This document shows positions 1-7,108 of a stretch of 64,000 nucleotides of DNA, piece after piece. A model generated the notes under the pieces. The model was not told where the DNA came from and did not search any database. It worked only from the letters and a program-made list of their open reading frames with translations. This DNA comes from Micromonospora sp. MA102 (lineage in GTDB: Bacteria > Actinomycetota > Actinomycetes > Mycobacteriales > Micromonosporaceae), in NCBI RefSeq assembly GCF_025460765.1, contig NZ_JAMWEG010000009.1, forward strand, positions 62,001 through 126,000, given 5' to 3'. The translations under genes and the position numbers were made by a program. Position 1 is the stretch's first letter; every line of letters starts with the position of its first letter.

Positions 1-625
1 CGTGGCGCACCCGGGGAAAGTACCGCTCGATCAGCACCGAGCCGTCGCCGAACATCCGCTCGGCGAACGAGCGGACCTTGTCGTACTCGGAGCGCAGCGC
101 GGCCTCGTCGGTCGCCACGCCCATGCCCATGCCGCCGCCACCGGCTGCGGCCTTGACCATCACCGGGTAGCCGATCTCCGCGGCGGCGGTGACCGCCGCG
201 TCCAGGTCGGCCGCCGGCTCGGTGGTGCCCGGCGCGACCGGCACCCCGGCCGCCGCCATCAGGTTCCGCGCGTTGATCTTGTCGCCCATCGCGGTGATCG
301 CGTCCGCGCCGGGCCCGACCCAGATCAGGCCGCTGGCCTGGACGGTACGGGCGAAGTCCGCGTTCTCGGACAGGAAGCCGTAGCCGGGGTGGATCGCCTG
401 GGCGCCGGTGTCCTTCGCGGCGGCGAGGATCGCCTCGACGTTGCGGTAGCTGAGCGCGGGATTGGCCGGGCCGACGCAGACCGCCTGGTCGGCCTCGGTC
501 ACGAAGGGCAGGCCGGCGTCGGCCTCCGAGTGCACCGCGATCGCCCGGATTCCGAGCCTCTTCGCGGTGCGGATGATCCGGCGCGCGATCTCGCCCCGGT
601 TGGCCACCAACAGCGATTCGAACAA
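1..625 (-). CDS. Acyl-CoA carboxylase biotin carboxylase subunit, N-terminal part (gene runs off the window)
   Basis: This is the first ~208 residues of a biotin carboxylase, the ATP-grasp subunit that carboxylates biotin to feed malonyl- or methylmalonyl-CoA synthesis in the cytosol. The start is TTG at 625-623, giving a product beginning LFESLLVANRGEIARR, the family's usual N-terminus. HPGYGFLSEN, a GDK motif and the glycine-rich ATP-grasp loop KAAAGGGGMGMG follow in order. The rest of the ATP-grasp domain and any biotin carboxyl carrier domain lie beyond position 1, so a short subunit cannot be told from a long carboxylase-carrier fusion. An AGAAGGGA ribosome site about 8 nt upstream lies inside an intergenic repeat. 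The TetR gene upstream on the same strand is the likely regulator. Confidence 0.9.
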   Translation of the reverse strand, partial: MFESLLVANRGEIARRIIRTAKRLGIRAIAVHSEADAGLPFVTEADQAVCVGPANPALSYRNVEAILAAAKDTGAQAIHPGYGFLSENADFARTVQASGLIWVGPGADAITAMGDKINARNLMAAAGVPVAPGTTEPAADLDAAVTAAAEIGYPVMVKAAAGGGGMGMGVATDEAALRSEYDKVRSFAERMFGDGSVLIERYFPRVRH

Positions 626-676
626 GGAAGGGTCCCTTCTTGACGCCTCTTGCATAGCAGGGGCCCCTTCTTAACA
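626..676 (-). repeat. Paired AAGAAGGG intergenic repeat in the carboxylase 5' leader
   Basis: Read on the minus strand, two direct copies of a T(T/C)AAGAAGGG(G/A)CCC unit occur at 675-659 and 643-628, about 32 nt apart. Each has a self-complementary core (GGGGCCCC and AAGGGACCCTT). The proximal copy supplies the purine-rich ribosome site of the carboxylase. The arrangement resembles a family of small intergenic repeats I remember from Micromonospora genomes; that resemblance is from memory and was not searched. Confidence 0.6.
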
Positions 677-693
677 CGCCGACGACGCGCACG

Positions 694-709
694 CTTAACG
701 GGCGTTAAG
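694..709. promoter_or_regulatory. 16-bp palindrome, putative TetR (AccR-like) operator
   Basis: CTTAACG-GG-CGTTAAG is a perfect 16-bp inverted repeat in the 96-nt gap between the TetR gene (stop at 722) and the biotin carboxylase start (625), both on the minus strand. Size and symmetry suit a TetR dimer, and the position would let the regulator control the carboxylase. The stem is too short and too AT-rich for a good terminator. Confidence 0.5.
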
Positions 710-721
710 GCGCGCCGCGTG

Positions 722-1348
722 TCAGGCCGGGTCGGTGGGGGCCAGCAGCGCGGCAAGCGTGGCGCCCCGCAGCAGCTCGGCCCGGCGGCGGCGGTCCACC
801 TCGCCACCGAGGAACGGGGTGGAGTTCATGAGGCCGAACGCCGCGTGCGCGAGCACCCGTGCCTCGCCGTCCGGCAGCCCGGGGTGCAGGGCGGTCAGCA
901 CGGTGACCCACTCCTCGACGTACATCCGCTGGAGCCGGCGGATCCGGCGGCGCGGCTCGTCCGGGAGGCGGTCCAGCTCGTGCAGGTGCAGGGCGATCAC
1001 CGCCGGGTTGGCCAGCGCGAAGTCGACGTGGAAGTCGATCAGCGACTCCAGCGTGCCGCGCGGGTCGTCGGGGTGGTTGGCGGCCCGTTCCCGGCCGCCG
1101 GCGAGCAGCCCCTCGCTGACCGGGATCAGCGCGGCGGCCAGCATCGCCTCCTTGCCGGCGAAGTGGTGGTAGAGCGCCGGGCCGGTGACACCGGCGGCGG
1201 CGCCGATGTCGTCCATCGACACCCCGTGGTAGCCCCGCGCCGCGAAGAGCCCGACCGCGATCTCCAGGATCTCGTCGCGCCGGGACCGGCGCCGGCCCGC
1301 ACCCGTCGCGCCGTTCGCCGCGCCCCGCGCCTGCTGTTCCACCGCCAC
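722..1348 (-). CDS. TetR/AcrR family transcriptional regulator, probably of the adjacent acyl-CoA carboxylase
   Basis: This is a 208-aa TetR repressor with a typical N-terminal helix-turn-helix (about residues 22-68; SRRDEILEIAVGLFAARGYHGVSMDDI, then GPALYHHFAGKEAML) and a ligand domain rich in His and Leu. Length is normal for the family. The GTG start at 1348 lies 6 nt after a TAGGCT -10 box (1360-1355), so the transcript is probably leaderless. Its position before a biotin carboxylase matches the arrangement of TetR regulators of acyl-CoA carboxylases in actinomycetes, where the ligand is thought to be an acyl-CoA. Ligand and target here are inferred from neighbourhood and the palindrome at 694-709. 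Confidence 0.85.
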   Translation of the reverse strand: MAVEQQARGAANGATGAGRRRSRRDEILEIAVGLFAARGYHGVSMDDIGAAAGVTGPALYHHFAGKEAMLAAALIPVSEGLLAGGRERAANHPDDPRGTLESLIDFHVDFALANPAVIALHLHELDRLPDEPRRRIRRLQRMYVEEWVTVLTALHPGLPDGEARVLAHAAFGLMNSTPFLGGEVDRRRRAELLRGATLAALLAPTDPA

Positions 1349-1461
1349 CGGACCAGCCTAGACCGCGTACCCAAGCTGGTGGAGTCTCGGTTACCCGTCG
1401 GTCGCCTCACATCCCGGGCCGCTTGACCCTCGACCCGGTTCAGGCCGCAGGGTCCGTCGGC

Positions 1462-2655
1462 ATGACCGCCACCGTGCTCGGCCGGGACTACCGCCTGCTC
1501 TGGTCCGCCGCCGTCTCGTCCCGGTTCGGCGACGCGCTGCGTACGCCGGCCCTGGCCCTGCTGGCCGCCGCGCTCACCCGCGACCCCCGGGCGATCGCCG
1601 CGGTGACCGTGGCGGGACAGCTCCCGCCGCTGCTGTTCGGGCTGCTCGGCGGCGCGTACGCCGACCGGTGGGACCGGCGCCGCACGATGGCGGCGGTGGA
1701 CGGGGCCCGGGCCGTGGTGGTGGCCGCGCTGGCCGGGCTGGTCGCCTCCGGCCGGGCCGGGGTCGCCGCGCTGGCCGCCGCCGCGTTCCTGCTCGCCACC
1801 CTGGGCACGCTCTTCGACGCGTCCGCCTTCGCGCTGCTGCCGTCGCTGGTGTCGCGGGCCGCGCTGCCCGCTGCCAACGGCCGGCTCCAGGCCGGCACGG
1901 CCGTGGCCGGTGGGCTCCTCGGCGCCCCGCTGGCCGGCGTCCTCTTCGCCCTGGCCGCGGCGCTCCCCTTCGCCGTGGACGCGCTCACCTTCGCCCTCGC
2001 GGCCGCTCTCGCCCTCGCCCTCCGTCCGCTGCCGGCGGCGCCGCCCCGGCCGGCGGCGTCCGGGGTGTGGCGGGAGGCGTGGGCCGGGGTGCGGTGGGTG
2101 CGCCGGGACCGGGTGCTGTGGGGGGTCACCCTCGCCGCGGCGGGGTCGAACCTGGCGATCAGCGGTTTGATGGCCGTGCTGGTGCTCTACGCGCTCGGGG
2201 CGCTGCGGGTGCCGGCGCAGGCGTACGGGCTGTTCGCGGCGGGCGTGGTGATCGGTGGGCTGCTCGGTGCACTGGTGGCCGGGCGGGTGGCGACCCGGCT
2301 CGGCACGCTGCCCGCGCTGCGCGCGGTGCTGCTCGGGCAGACCGTGGCGCTGGCCGGGTTCGCCCTGGCCCGCGGCCCGCTGGCCGGGCGCGTGGCGCTG
2401 GCCGCGTTCGCCGCCGGCACGACGATCTGGAACAGCCTGTGGTCCGCGTACGGGCAGGGGCACGTGCCGGCGGAACTGCTCGGGCGGGTCGGCGCGGCGC
2501 AGCGGGTGATCGGCCTGGCCGCCGCACCGCTCGGGGCGGCGCTGGCCGGGTTGGCCGGCGAGGCGTACGGCGTGGGCTGGGTGGTCGGCGCGGCGGCGGG
2601 CGTGTTCGCCCTGGTCACCGCCGGCGCGTGGGGAACGCTGCGCGGGGCCGCCTGA
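1462..2655 (+). CDS. MFS transporter
   Basis: This is a hydrophobic permease of about 397 residues with roughly 12 predicted membrane helices. An early loop GAYADRWDRRRT matches the MFS signature between helices 2 and 3 (G-x-x-x-D-R-x-x-R-R). It belongs to the exporter-like group often annotated MFS_3 or enterobactin-exporter-like; the substrate cannot be read from sequence. I place the start at ATG 1462 (MTATVLGRDYRLLW), where family homology usually begins. An in-frame TTG at 1423 would add 13 residues. The gene ends 6 bp before the stop of the convergent monooxygenase. Confidence 0.82.
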   Translation: MTATVLGRDYRLLWSAAVSSRFGDALRTPALALLAAALTRDPRAIAAVTVAGQLPPLLFGLLGGAYADRWDRRRTMAAVDGARAVVVAALAGLVASGRAGVAALAAAAFLLATLGTLFDASAFALLPSLVSRAALPAANGRLQAGTAVAGGLLGAPLAGVLFALAAALPFAVDALTFALAAALALALRPLPAAPPRPAASGVWREAWAGVRWVRRDRVLWGVTLAAAGSNLAISGLMAVLVLYALGALRVPAQAYGLFAAGVVIGGLLGALVAGRVATRLGTLPALRAVLLGQTVALAGFALARGPLAGRVALAAFAAGTTIWNSLWSAYGQGHVPAELLGRVGAAQRVIGLAAAPLGAALAGLAGEAYGVGWVVGAAAGVFALVTAGAWGTLRGAA

Positions 2656-2661
2656 CCCGGG

Positions 2662-3816
2662 TCAGCGGCCGTCCGGCTCGAACCCGGCCAGCCGCACGGC
2701 GAGCCGCCGCCGCGCCGGGGGCAGTCCGGAGGCGACCCGGAGCACCAGGTCGCGCAGCGGGCGGGCGACCGGCGGGACGGCGGCGAGCCGGGTGAGCCCG
2801 GCGGCGAAGCCGAGCACCTCCTCGGCGAGCGGGCGGCGGGCGGCGGCGTACCCGTCGAGGAGCGTGTCGGGACCGCCGGCGAGCACCGCCGCGAGGGCGT
2901 CGCCGAGGGCGACGGCGTCGCGGAGGCCGAGATTCATGCCCTGGCCGCCGGCCGGGCTGTGCACGTGCGCCGCGTCCCCGGCGAGCAGCACCGGGCCGGA
3001 CCGGTAGCTGCTCGCGATCCGGTGGTGGATCCGGAACCGGGAACTCCAGCGCACGTCGGTGACCCGGTCCGGGCGCCGGGCCGGCCCCCGCTCGTCGAGC
3101 AGCGCCTGGAAGTGCCGTGCCCCCGGCTCGCGCGGCGCGTCGTCGACCGCGGCGACCAGCCGGACCAGCCCGCCGGGCAGTGGCGCCCAGACCAGTGGGC
3201 CCTGCCGGGCCAGGAAGAGGTTGACCTGGTCACGGGGCAGCGCGCTGTCCACCCGGACGTCCGCGAGCAGGAACGACTCGCCGGGGTCGGCCGGCCCGCC
3301 GAAGTCGATGCCGGCCAGCTCGCGGACCGGGCTGCGCATGCCGTCGGCGCCGACCACCCACCGGGCCCGGACCGTCTCGCCGCCCGCGAACGTCGCGGTG
3401 GCGCCGGCGCCGTCGAGATCGAGGCCGGTCAGCTCGTACGGCCGGAGCACCCGGCCGCCCAGCGCGGTGAGCCGGTCGGCGAGCACCGCCTCGGTCTCGG
3501 CCTGGGAGACCAGCAGCGCGTACGGGTAGCGGGACGGCAACCGGTCGAAGGGGACGGTGAGCAGCATCCGGTCGCGGTCGCGGACGGTGAACCGGGTCGA
3601 CGGCAGCCCCCGGGCGGCCAGCGGTGCGGCGACGCCGATCCGGTCCAGCACCTCCAGGGTGCCGGCGTGCACGACGGCCGCCCGGGAGGTGAGCGGCGGG
3701 CCGGGCAGCCGGTCCACCACGGTCGCGGTCACGCCGTGCCCGGCCAGGGCGACGGCGGCGGCCAGGCCGGTCGGCCCGCCCCCCACCACGAGGACGTCGG
3801 TGCGCTCGGGCAGCAT
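2662..3816 (-). CDS. FAD-dependent aromatic monooxygenase (PHBH-fold)
   Basis: This is a 384-aa flavoprotein hydroxylase. It has the N-terminal Rossmann motif VLVVGGGPTGLAAAVALA (residues ~8-25), a central WVVGADGMRSPVRELAGI (the DG motif), and the distal GDAAHVHSPAGGQGMNLGLRDA (GD motif binding the FAD ribityl and pyrophosphate). Such enzymes hydroxylate phenolic or polyketide substrates using NAD(P)H and O2. Start ATG 3816 is chosen because it follows a strong GGAGGTGG ribosome site; the open frame reaches further upstream but only through the operator region. The gene is divergent from a TetR regulator and has a TTGACA(18)TACCGT promoter in the shared gap, so drug- or aromatic-inducible expression is likely. 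Confidence 0.87.
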   Translation of the reverse strand: MLPERTDVLVVGGGPTGLAAAVALAGHGVTATVVDRLPGPPLTSRAAVVHAGTLEVLDRIGVAAPLAARGLPSTRFTVRDRDRMLLTVPFDRLPSRYPYALLVSQAETEAVLADRLTALGGRVLRPYELTGLDLDGAGATATFAGGETVRARWVVGADGMRSPVRELAGIDFGGPADPGESFLLADVRVDSALPRDQVNLFLARQGPLVWAPLPGGLVRLVAAVDDAPREPGARHFQALLDERGPARRPDRVTDVRWSSRFRIHHRIASSYRSGPVLLAGDAAHVHSPAGGQGMNLGLRDAVALGDALAAVLAGGPDTLLDGYAAARRPLAEEVLGFAAGLTRLAAVPPVARPLRDLVLRVASGLPPARRRLAVRLAGFEPDGR

Positions 3817-3849
3817 GGCCCACCTCCGGGTTCGCCAACAACTGTTTGC

Positions 3850-3903
3850 CAACGCTTGTTGACAACGGTAGGCGCGCTGCGGTTTCGGTGTCAACGCTTG
3901 TTG
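3850..3903. promoter_or_regulatory. Divergent promoter region with twin TetR operators
   Basis: The 12-mer CAACGCTTGTTG (dyad CAAC-N4-GTTG) occurs twice, at 3850-3861 and 3892-3903, exactly 42 bp (four helical turns) apart. On the minus strand TTGACA (3894-3889), an 18-bp spacer and TACCGT (3870-3865) form the monooxygenase promoter, and the two operators bracket it. On the plus strand TACAGT at 3907-3912 sits 7 nt before the TetR ATG. Repression of both genes by TetR bound at both sites is the natural reading. Confidence 0.72.
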
Positions 3904-3919
3904 GCCTACAGTTGTGGGC

Positions 3920-4492
3920 ATGACCGACACGGCACCCCGCGCCCGGCGCTCCGACGCCACCCGGGCGGCCATCCTGCGCGCGGCCCGCGAGCGCTTCGCC
4001 GCCGACGGCTACGAGCGGGCCACCATCCGGGCCATCGCCGCCGACGCGCGCATCGACCCGTCGATGGTCATGCGCTACTACGGCAGCAAGGAAGGGCTGT
4101 TCGCCGCGGCGGCCGAGTTCGACCTGCGCCTGCCGGACCTGGCTGCCGTGCCACCCGACCGGCTCGGCGAGACGCTGGTCCGCCACTTCCTCGGCCGCTG
4201 GGAGGGGGACGAGACCCTCGCGGCGCTGCTCCGCGCCGCGAGCACCAACCCGGGCGCGGCCGAGCGGATGCGCCGGATATTCGCCGACCAGCTCGCCGCC
4301 GCCGTGGCCGGCTTCGGCACCGACCCGGCGACCACCGGCCGCCGGGCCGGCCTGGTGGCCAGCCAGATCCTCGGGCTGGCCTTCACCCGCTACATCGTCC
4401 GGCTGCCCCCGGTGGTGGAGATGGCGCCGGAGGACGTGGTCGCCTGGGTCGCCCCGACCCTCCAGCGCTACCTGACCGGTCGACCGGCCTAG
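3920..4492 (+). CDS. TetR family transcriptional regulator, divergent to the FAD monooxygenase
   Basis: This 190-aa TetR protein has the N-terminal helix-turn-helix in about residues 10-55 (ATRAAILRAARERFAADGYERATIRAIA, then PSMVMRYYGSKEGLFAAA). The C-terminal half resembles TetR_C_17-type ligand domains (AERMRRIFADQL). ATG 3920 is preferred over GTG 3914 because TACAGT ends 7 nt upstream, giving a leaderless start. It most likely represses itself and the monooxygenase through the twin CAACGCTTGTTG sites. Its TAG stop overlaps the stop of the convergent rhodanese gene in a shared CTAG. Confidence 0.87.
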   Translation: MTDTAPRARRSDATRAAILRAARERFAADGYERATIRAIAADARIDPSMVMRYYGSKEGLFAAAAEFDLRLPDLAAVPPDRLGETLVRHFLGRWEGDETLAALLRAASTNPGAAERMRRIFADQLAAAVAGFGTDPATTGRRAGLVASQILGLAFTRYIVRLPPVVEMAPEDVVAWVAPTLQRYLTGRPA

Positions 4493-5391
4493 CCGGTGAA
4501 GCTGCCCGGCTCCTCGCCCCGCGCGACGGGGGCCCGGACCAGGTTGCCCCACTCGGTCCACGAGCCGTCGTAGTTGCGGACCCGCGGGAACCCGAGCAGG
4601 TGGTGCAGCACGAACCAGGTGTGACTGGACCGCTCGCCGATCCGGCAGTAGGCCACCACGTCGTCCGACGGGCTCAGCCCGAGCTGGTCGACGTAGATGG
4701 CGCGCAGCTCGTCCGCCGGCTTGAAGGTGCCGTCCTCGTTCGCGGCGGCCTTCCACGGCTTGCTCACCGCGCCCGGGATGTGCCCGCCGCGCAGCGCGCC
4801 CTCCTGCGGATAGGCCGCCATGTGCAGCATCTCGCCGGTGTACTCACCCGGCGACCGCACGTCGACCAGCGGCCGGCCGGCGGTCACGTGCGCCATCACC
4901 TCGTCACGGAACGCCCGGATCGGCGCGTCGTCGCGCGCCGGCACCGGGTAGTCGGCGCGCGGCCGGTTCACCGTGTCCTTCGACATCTCGCGTCCCTCGG
5001 CCACCCACTTCATCCGGCCACCGTCGAGCAGCCGGACGTCGGCGTGGCCGAAGAGCGCGAACACCCAGAGGGCGTACGCGGCCCACCAGTTGAAGTTGTC
5101 GCCGTAGAAGACCACCGTGTCGTCGCGGCCGATGCCCTTGGCCGCGCACAGCTCGGCGAAGCTCTTGGCGTCGAGGTAGTCCCGGGTCACCTGGTCGTTC
5201 AGCTCGGTGTGCCAGTCGACCTTCACGGCGCCGGGGATGTGCCCGGTGTCGTAGAGGAGCACGTCCTCGTCGGACTCGACCACCACGAGACCCTCGTCGC
5301 CCAGGTGCTCGGCCAGCCACTCCGTGGTGACCAGGCGCTGCGGGTCGGCGTACGACTGGAGGTGCGGGTTCGGATCACTCGGCACAGGCAT
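4489..5391 (-). CDS. sseA: Thiosulfate/3-mercaptopyruvate sulfurtransferase, tandem rhodanese (SseA type)
   Basis: This 300-aa cytosolic enzyme has two rhodanese domains (about residues 20-145 and 165-290). The catalytic Cys is C249 in the loop CRIGERSS, which is the actinobacterial SseA form of CxxGxR. The equivalent position in the N-terminal domain (FYGDNFNWW) has no Cys, so that domain is structural, as usual. It transfers sulfane sulfur from thiosulfate or mercaptopyruvate to thiol acceptors. In mycobacteria SseA works with a SufE-like partner; a SufE-family gene is present here at 13359, unlinked. Start ATG 5391 follows TACCTT by 7 nt, suggesting leaderless transcription. Confidence 0.92.
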   Translation of the reverse strand: MPVPSDPNPHLQSYADPQRLVTTEWLAEHLGDEGLVVVESDEDVLLYDTGHIPGAVKVDWHTELNDQVTRDYLDAKSFAELCAAKGIGRDDTVVFYGDNFNWWAAYALWVFALFGHADVRLLDGGRMKWVAEGREMSKDTVNRPRADYPVPARDDAPIRAFRDEVMAHVTAGRPLVDVRSPGEYTGEMLHMAAYPQEGALRGGHIPGAVSKPWKAAANEDGTFKPADELRAIYVDQLGLSPSDDVVAYCRIGERSSHTWFVLHHLLGFPRVRNYDGSWTEWGNLVRAPVARGEEPGSFTG

Positions 5392-5603
5392 GAGCCCCAA
5401 GGTACGCCGGATCACCGGGCGGCGACCGGCCATCCCGAATCGGGCGCAGCGAACGTGACGGGCCGCACGTGACGGTGGTGACCCGTCGACCACAGAGGAT
5501 CGCGCCGACCGTACGGCACGGGACCGGACCACCCCCGGCGGGAACAGCACCGGGGTGTTTCCGGGCACCGGCCGGGGCACGGACCGGACGTGGACCTGGC
5601 TCT

Positions 5604-5631
5604 CCTGACCGGCGCCCGGCCGCCGGTCAGG
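5604..5631 (-). terminator. Hairpin at the end of the SGNH-hydrolase operon
   Basis: CCTGACCGGC (5604-5613) and GCCGGTCAGG (5622-5631) form a perfect 10-bp stem with an 8-nt loop. The stem overlaps the stop codon of the minus-strand gene ending at 5627. No U-run follows, as is common for actinobacterial terminators. Confidence 0.5.
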
Positions 5632-6073
5632 CCCGGCGGTGCACCAGCCGCCCGGCGACCACCGTGGCCAGGCAGGAGCCGTCGGCGGCGAACACCGCCA
5701 GGTCGGCCCGGCCGGCGACCACCAGCGCCGGCGGCCGGGCGGCGGCGAGCACCGCCACCTCGTTGCGCGCGGCGGCGGCCCGCAGCGCCGGGTCGGTGAC
5801 GTGCTCGGCGAGCACCGCGGCGGCACCGAGCCGGAACAGGGCGTGCACCCGTTCGCGCGGGCTCGGCGCGGGCGGCAGGGGCCCGTCGTGCACCAGCGCC
5901 GGCCCGAGGGCGCCGGCCCACCGCCGCACCCGCACCTCCGGGTACGCCCCGGTCAGCTCGTCCAGCGGCGCCACCGCCTCGATCCGGTCGCCGCTCACCA
6001 GCACGGCGTGCCCGGGCCGGGGCTCGTCGTCGAGGGTGAGCCGCAGCAGGGGCGCGGCGTGCAGGGTCCGCAC
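5627..6073 (-). CDS. Amidohydrolase-like (imidazolonepropionase-type N-terminal fold) small protein
   Basis: This is a 148-aa protein beginning with a composite beta-sandwich-like segment (LLRLTLDDEPRPGHAVLVSGDRIEAVAPLDEL) of the kind at the start of amidohydrolases. A short Ala-rich helical part follows, then a second strand set (LVVAGRADLAVFAADGSCLATVVAGRLV) resembling the C-terminal half of that sandwich. The catalytic TIM barrel and its metal-binding HxH are absent, so it is not an active amidohydrolase. It looks like the two discontinuous parts of the composite domain joined, a family seen in actinobacteria with no assigned role. GTG 6073 lies 3 nt after the stop of the upstream SGNH hydrolase, so the two are probably co-translated. 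Confidence 0.6.
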   Translation of the reverse strand: MRTLHAAPLLRLTLDDEPRPGHAVLVSGDRIEAVAPLDELTGAYPEVRVRRWAGALGPALVHDGPLPPAPSPRERVHALFRLGAAAVLAEHVTDPALRAAAARNEVAVLAAARPPALVVAGRADLAVFAADGSCLATVVAGRLVHRRA

Positions 6074-6076
6074 CGG

Positions 6077-6847
6077 TCAGTCGAGGGTGATCGGCCCGAG
6101 CACCGGCCGCTTGGCGGTGATCAGGTCGCCGGAGGAGCGGCCGGTCAACCGCCGCTTGATCCAGGGGGCCAGGTGCTGGCCGGCCCAGCGCAGGTCGGCG
6201 GCCCGGGCGGCCAGCCACGGGGTAGGCGCCGGATGCGGCGGCACCATGAGCCACTCCTCGTCGCAGCCCACGCCGAGCGCGCTGAGCACCTGCCCGGCCA
6301 CCCGCCGGTGCCCGGCCGCCGACAGGTGCAGGCGGTCGGTGCTCCAGAGCATCGGGTTGAGGTAGGTGTCGTCGGCGTACAGGTCGACCAGGATGGCGCC
6401 GTGCCGCTCGGCGACCTCGCCGACCACCCGGTTGAGCAGAGCCACCCGGGGTGCCACCAGCCGCTGCCCGGGCAGCCGGGCCATCACGTCGGCGAACCGG
6501 AACAGCACCACGTCGGCGCCCCCGGCGCGCAGCCGGCCGATCACCGCGTCGAAGCGCGGCACGAAGGCATCCGGATCGAAGGTACGGCGCAGCACGTCGT
6601 TGCCGCCGGCCGCGAAGCTGATCAGGTCCGGCTTCATGTCCAGGGCGGCCGGCACCTGCTCGGCCACGATGTTCGGGAACAGCCGGCCCCGGATGGCCAG
6701 GTTGGCGTAACCGAAGTCGGGGCCGGCCTCGGCGGCGAGCCGGGTGGCGACCAGGTCGGCCCAGCCGCGGTAGGTGCCGTCCGGATACGCGTCGTCCATA
6801 CCCTCGGTGAAGCTGTCGCCCACCGCCACGAAGCTGCGCCAGCGCAC
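6077..6847 (-). CDS. SGNH/GDSL hydrolase family protein
   Basis: This 256-aa esterase-fold enzyme has SGNH block I at residues 7-13 (VAVGDSFTEG, Ser nucleophile), block II Gly in NLAIRGR, block III GGND (about 80-83) and block V DRLHLS (Asp/His). There is no signal peptide, so a cytosolic esterase, lipase or deacylase acting on small acyl substrates is likely. The GTG start has a GGGAGG ribosome site 6-11 nt upstream. The gene heads a two-gene operon with the amidohydrolase-like protein. Confidence 0.85.
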   Translation of the reverse strand: MRWRSFVAVGDSFTEGMDDAYPDGTYRGWADLVATRLAAEAGPDFGYANLAIRGRLFPNIVAEQVPAALDMKPDLISFAAGGNDVLRRTFDPDAFVPRFDAVIGRLRAGGADVVLFRFADVMARLPGQRLVAPRVALLNRVVGEVAERHGAILVDLYADDTYLNPMLWSTDRLHLSAAGHRRVAGQVLSALGVGCDEEWLMVPPHPAPTPWLAARAADLRWAGQHLAPWIKRRLTGRSSGDLITAKRPVLGPITLD

Positions 6848-7108
6848 TGCGCCTCCCTCTGACTGACCCGGCAGAGCTGCGTCGGCCAGTCTCGCACCGA
6901 CCGGGCCCTCGCCGCCCGACCCCCGCGCAGGACGTGGCGGAGGTCATCGACGGCGAGGCGTGAGCAGAGTCATCGGGACAAATGTCCCGCTTGGTGGGTC
7001 CGGGGCAGAATCCGTCCGCGGGACCGGGGATGATGTTGCCCGTCATCCGGCCCGCGGTGGAGGCGCCCGCCGCCGCGGCTGGTCAGCGACGGCGCGAACG
7101 AGGAACGC

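Noticed and set aside
2959..5472. 837-aa plus frame through the monooxygenase, TetR and rhodanese region
   Set aside because: It overlaps three well-supported genes in other frames and has no domain of its own.
5412..7046. 544-aa minus frame over the SGNH hydrolase
   Set aside because: Out of frame with the GDSL protein, Arg-rich, no motif; the true gene is at 6077-6847.
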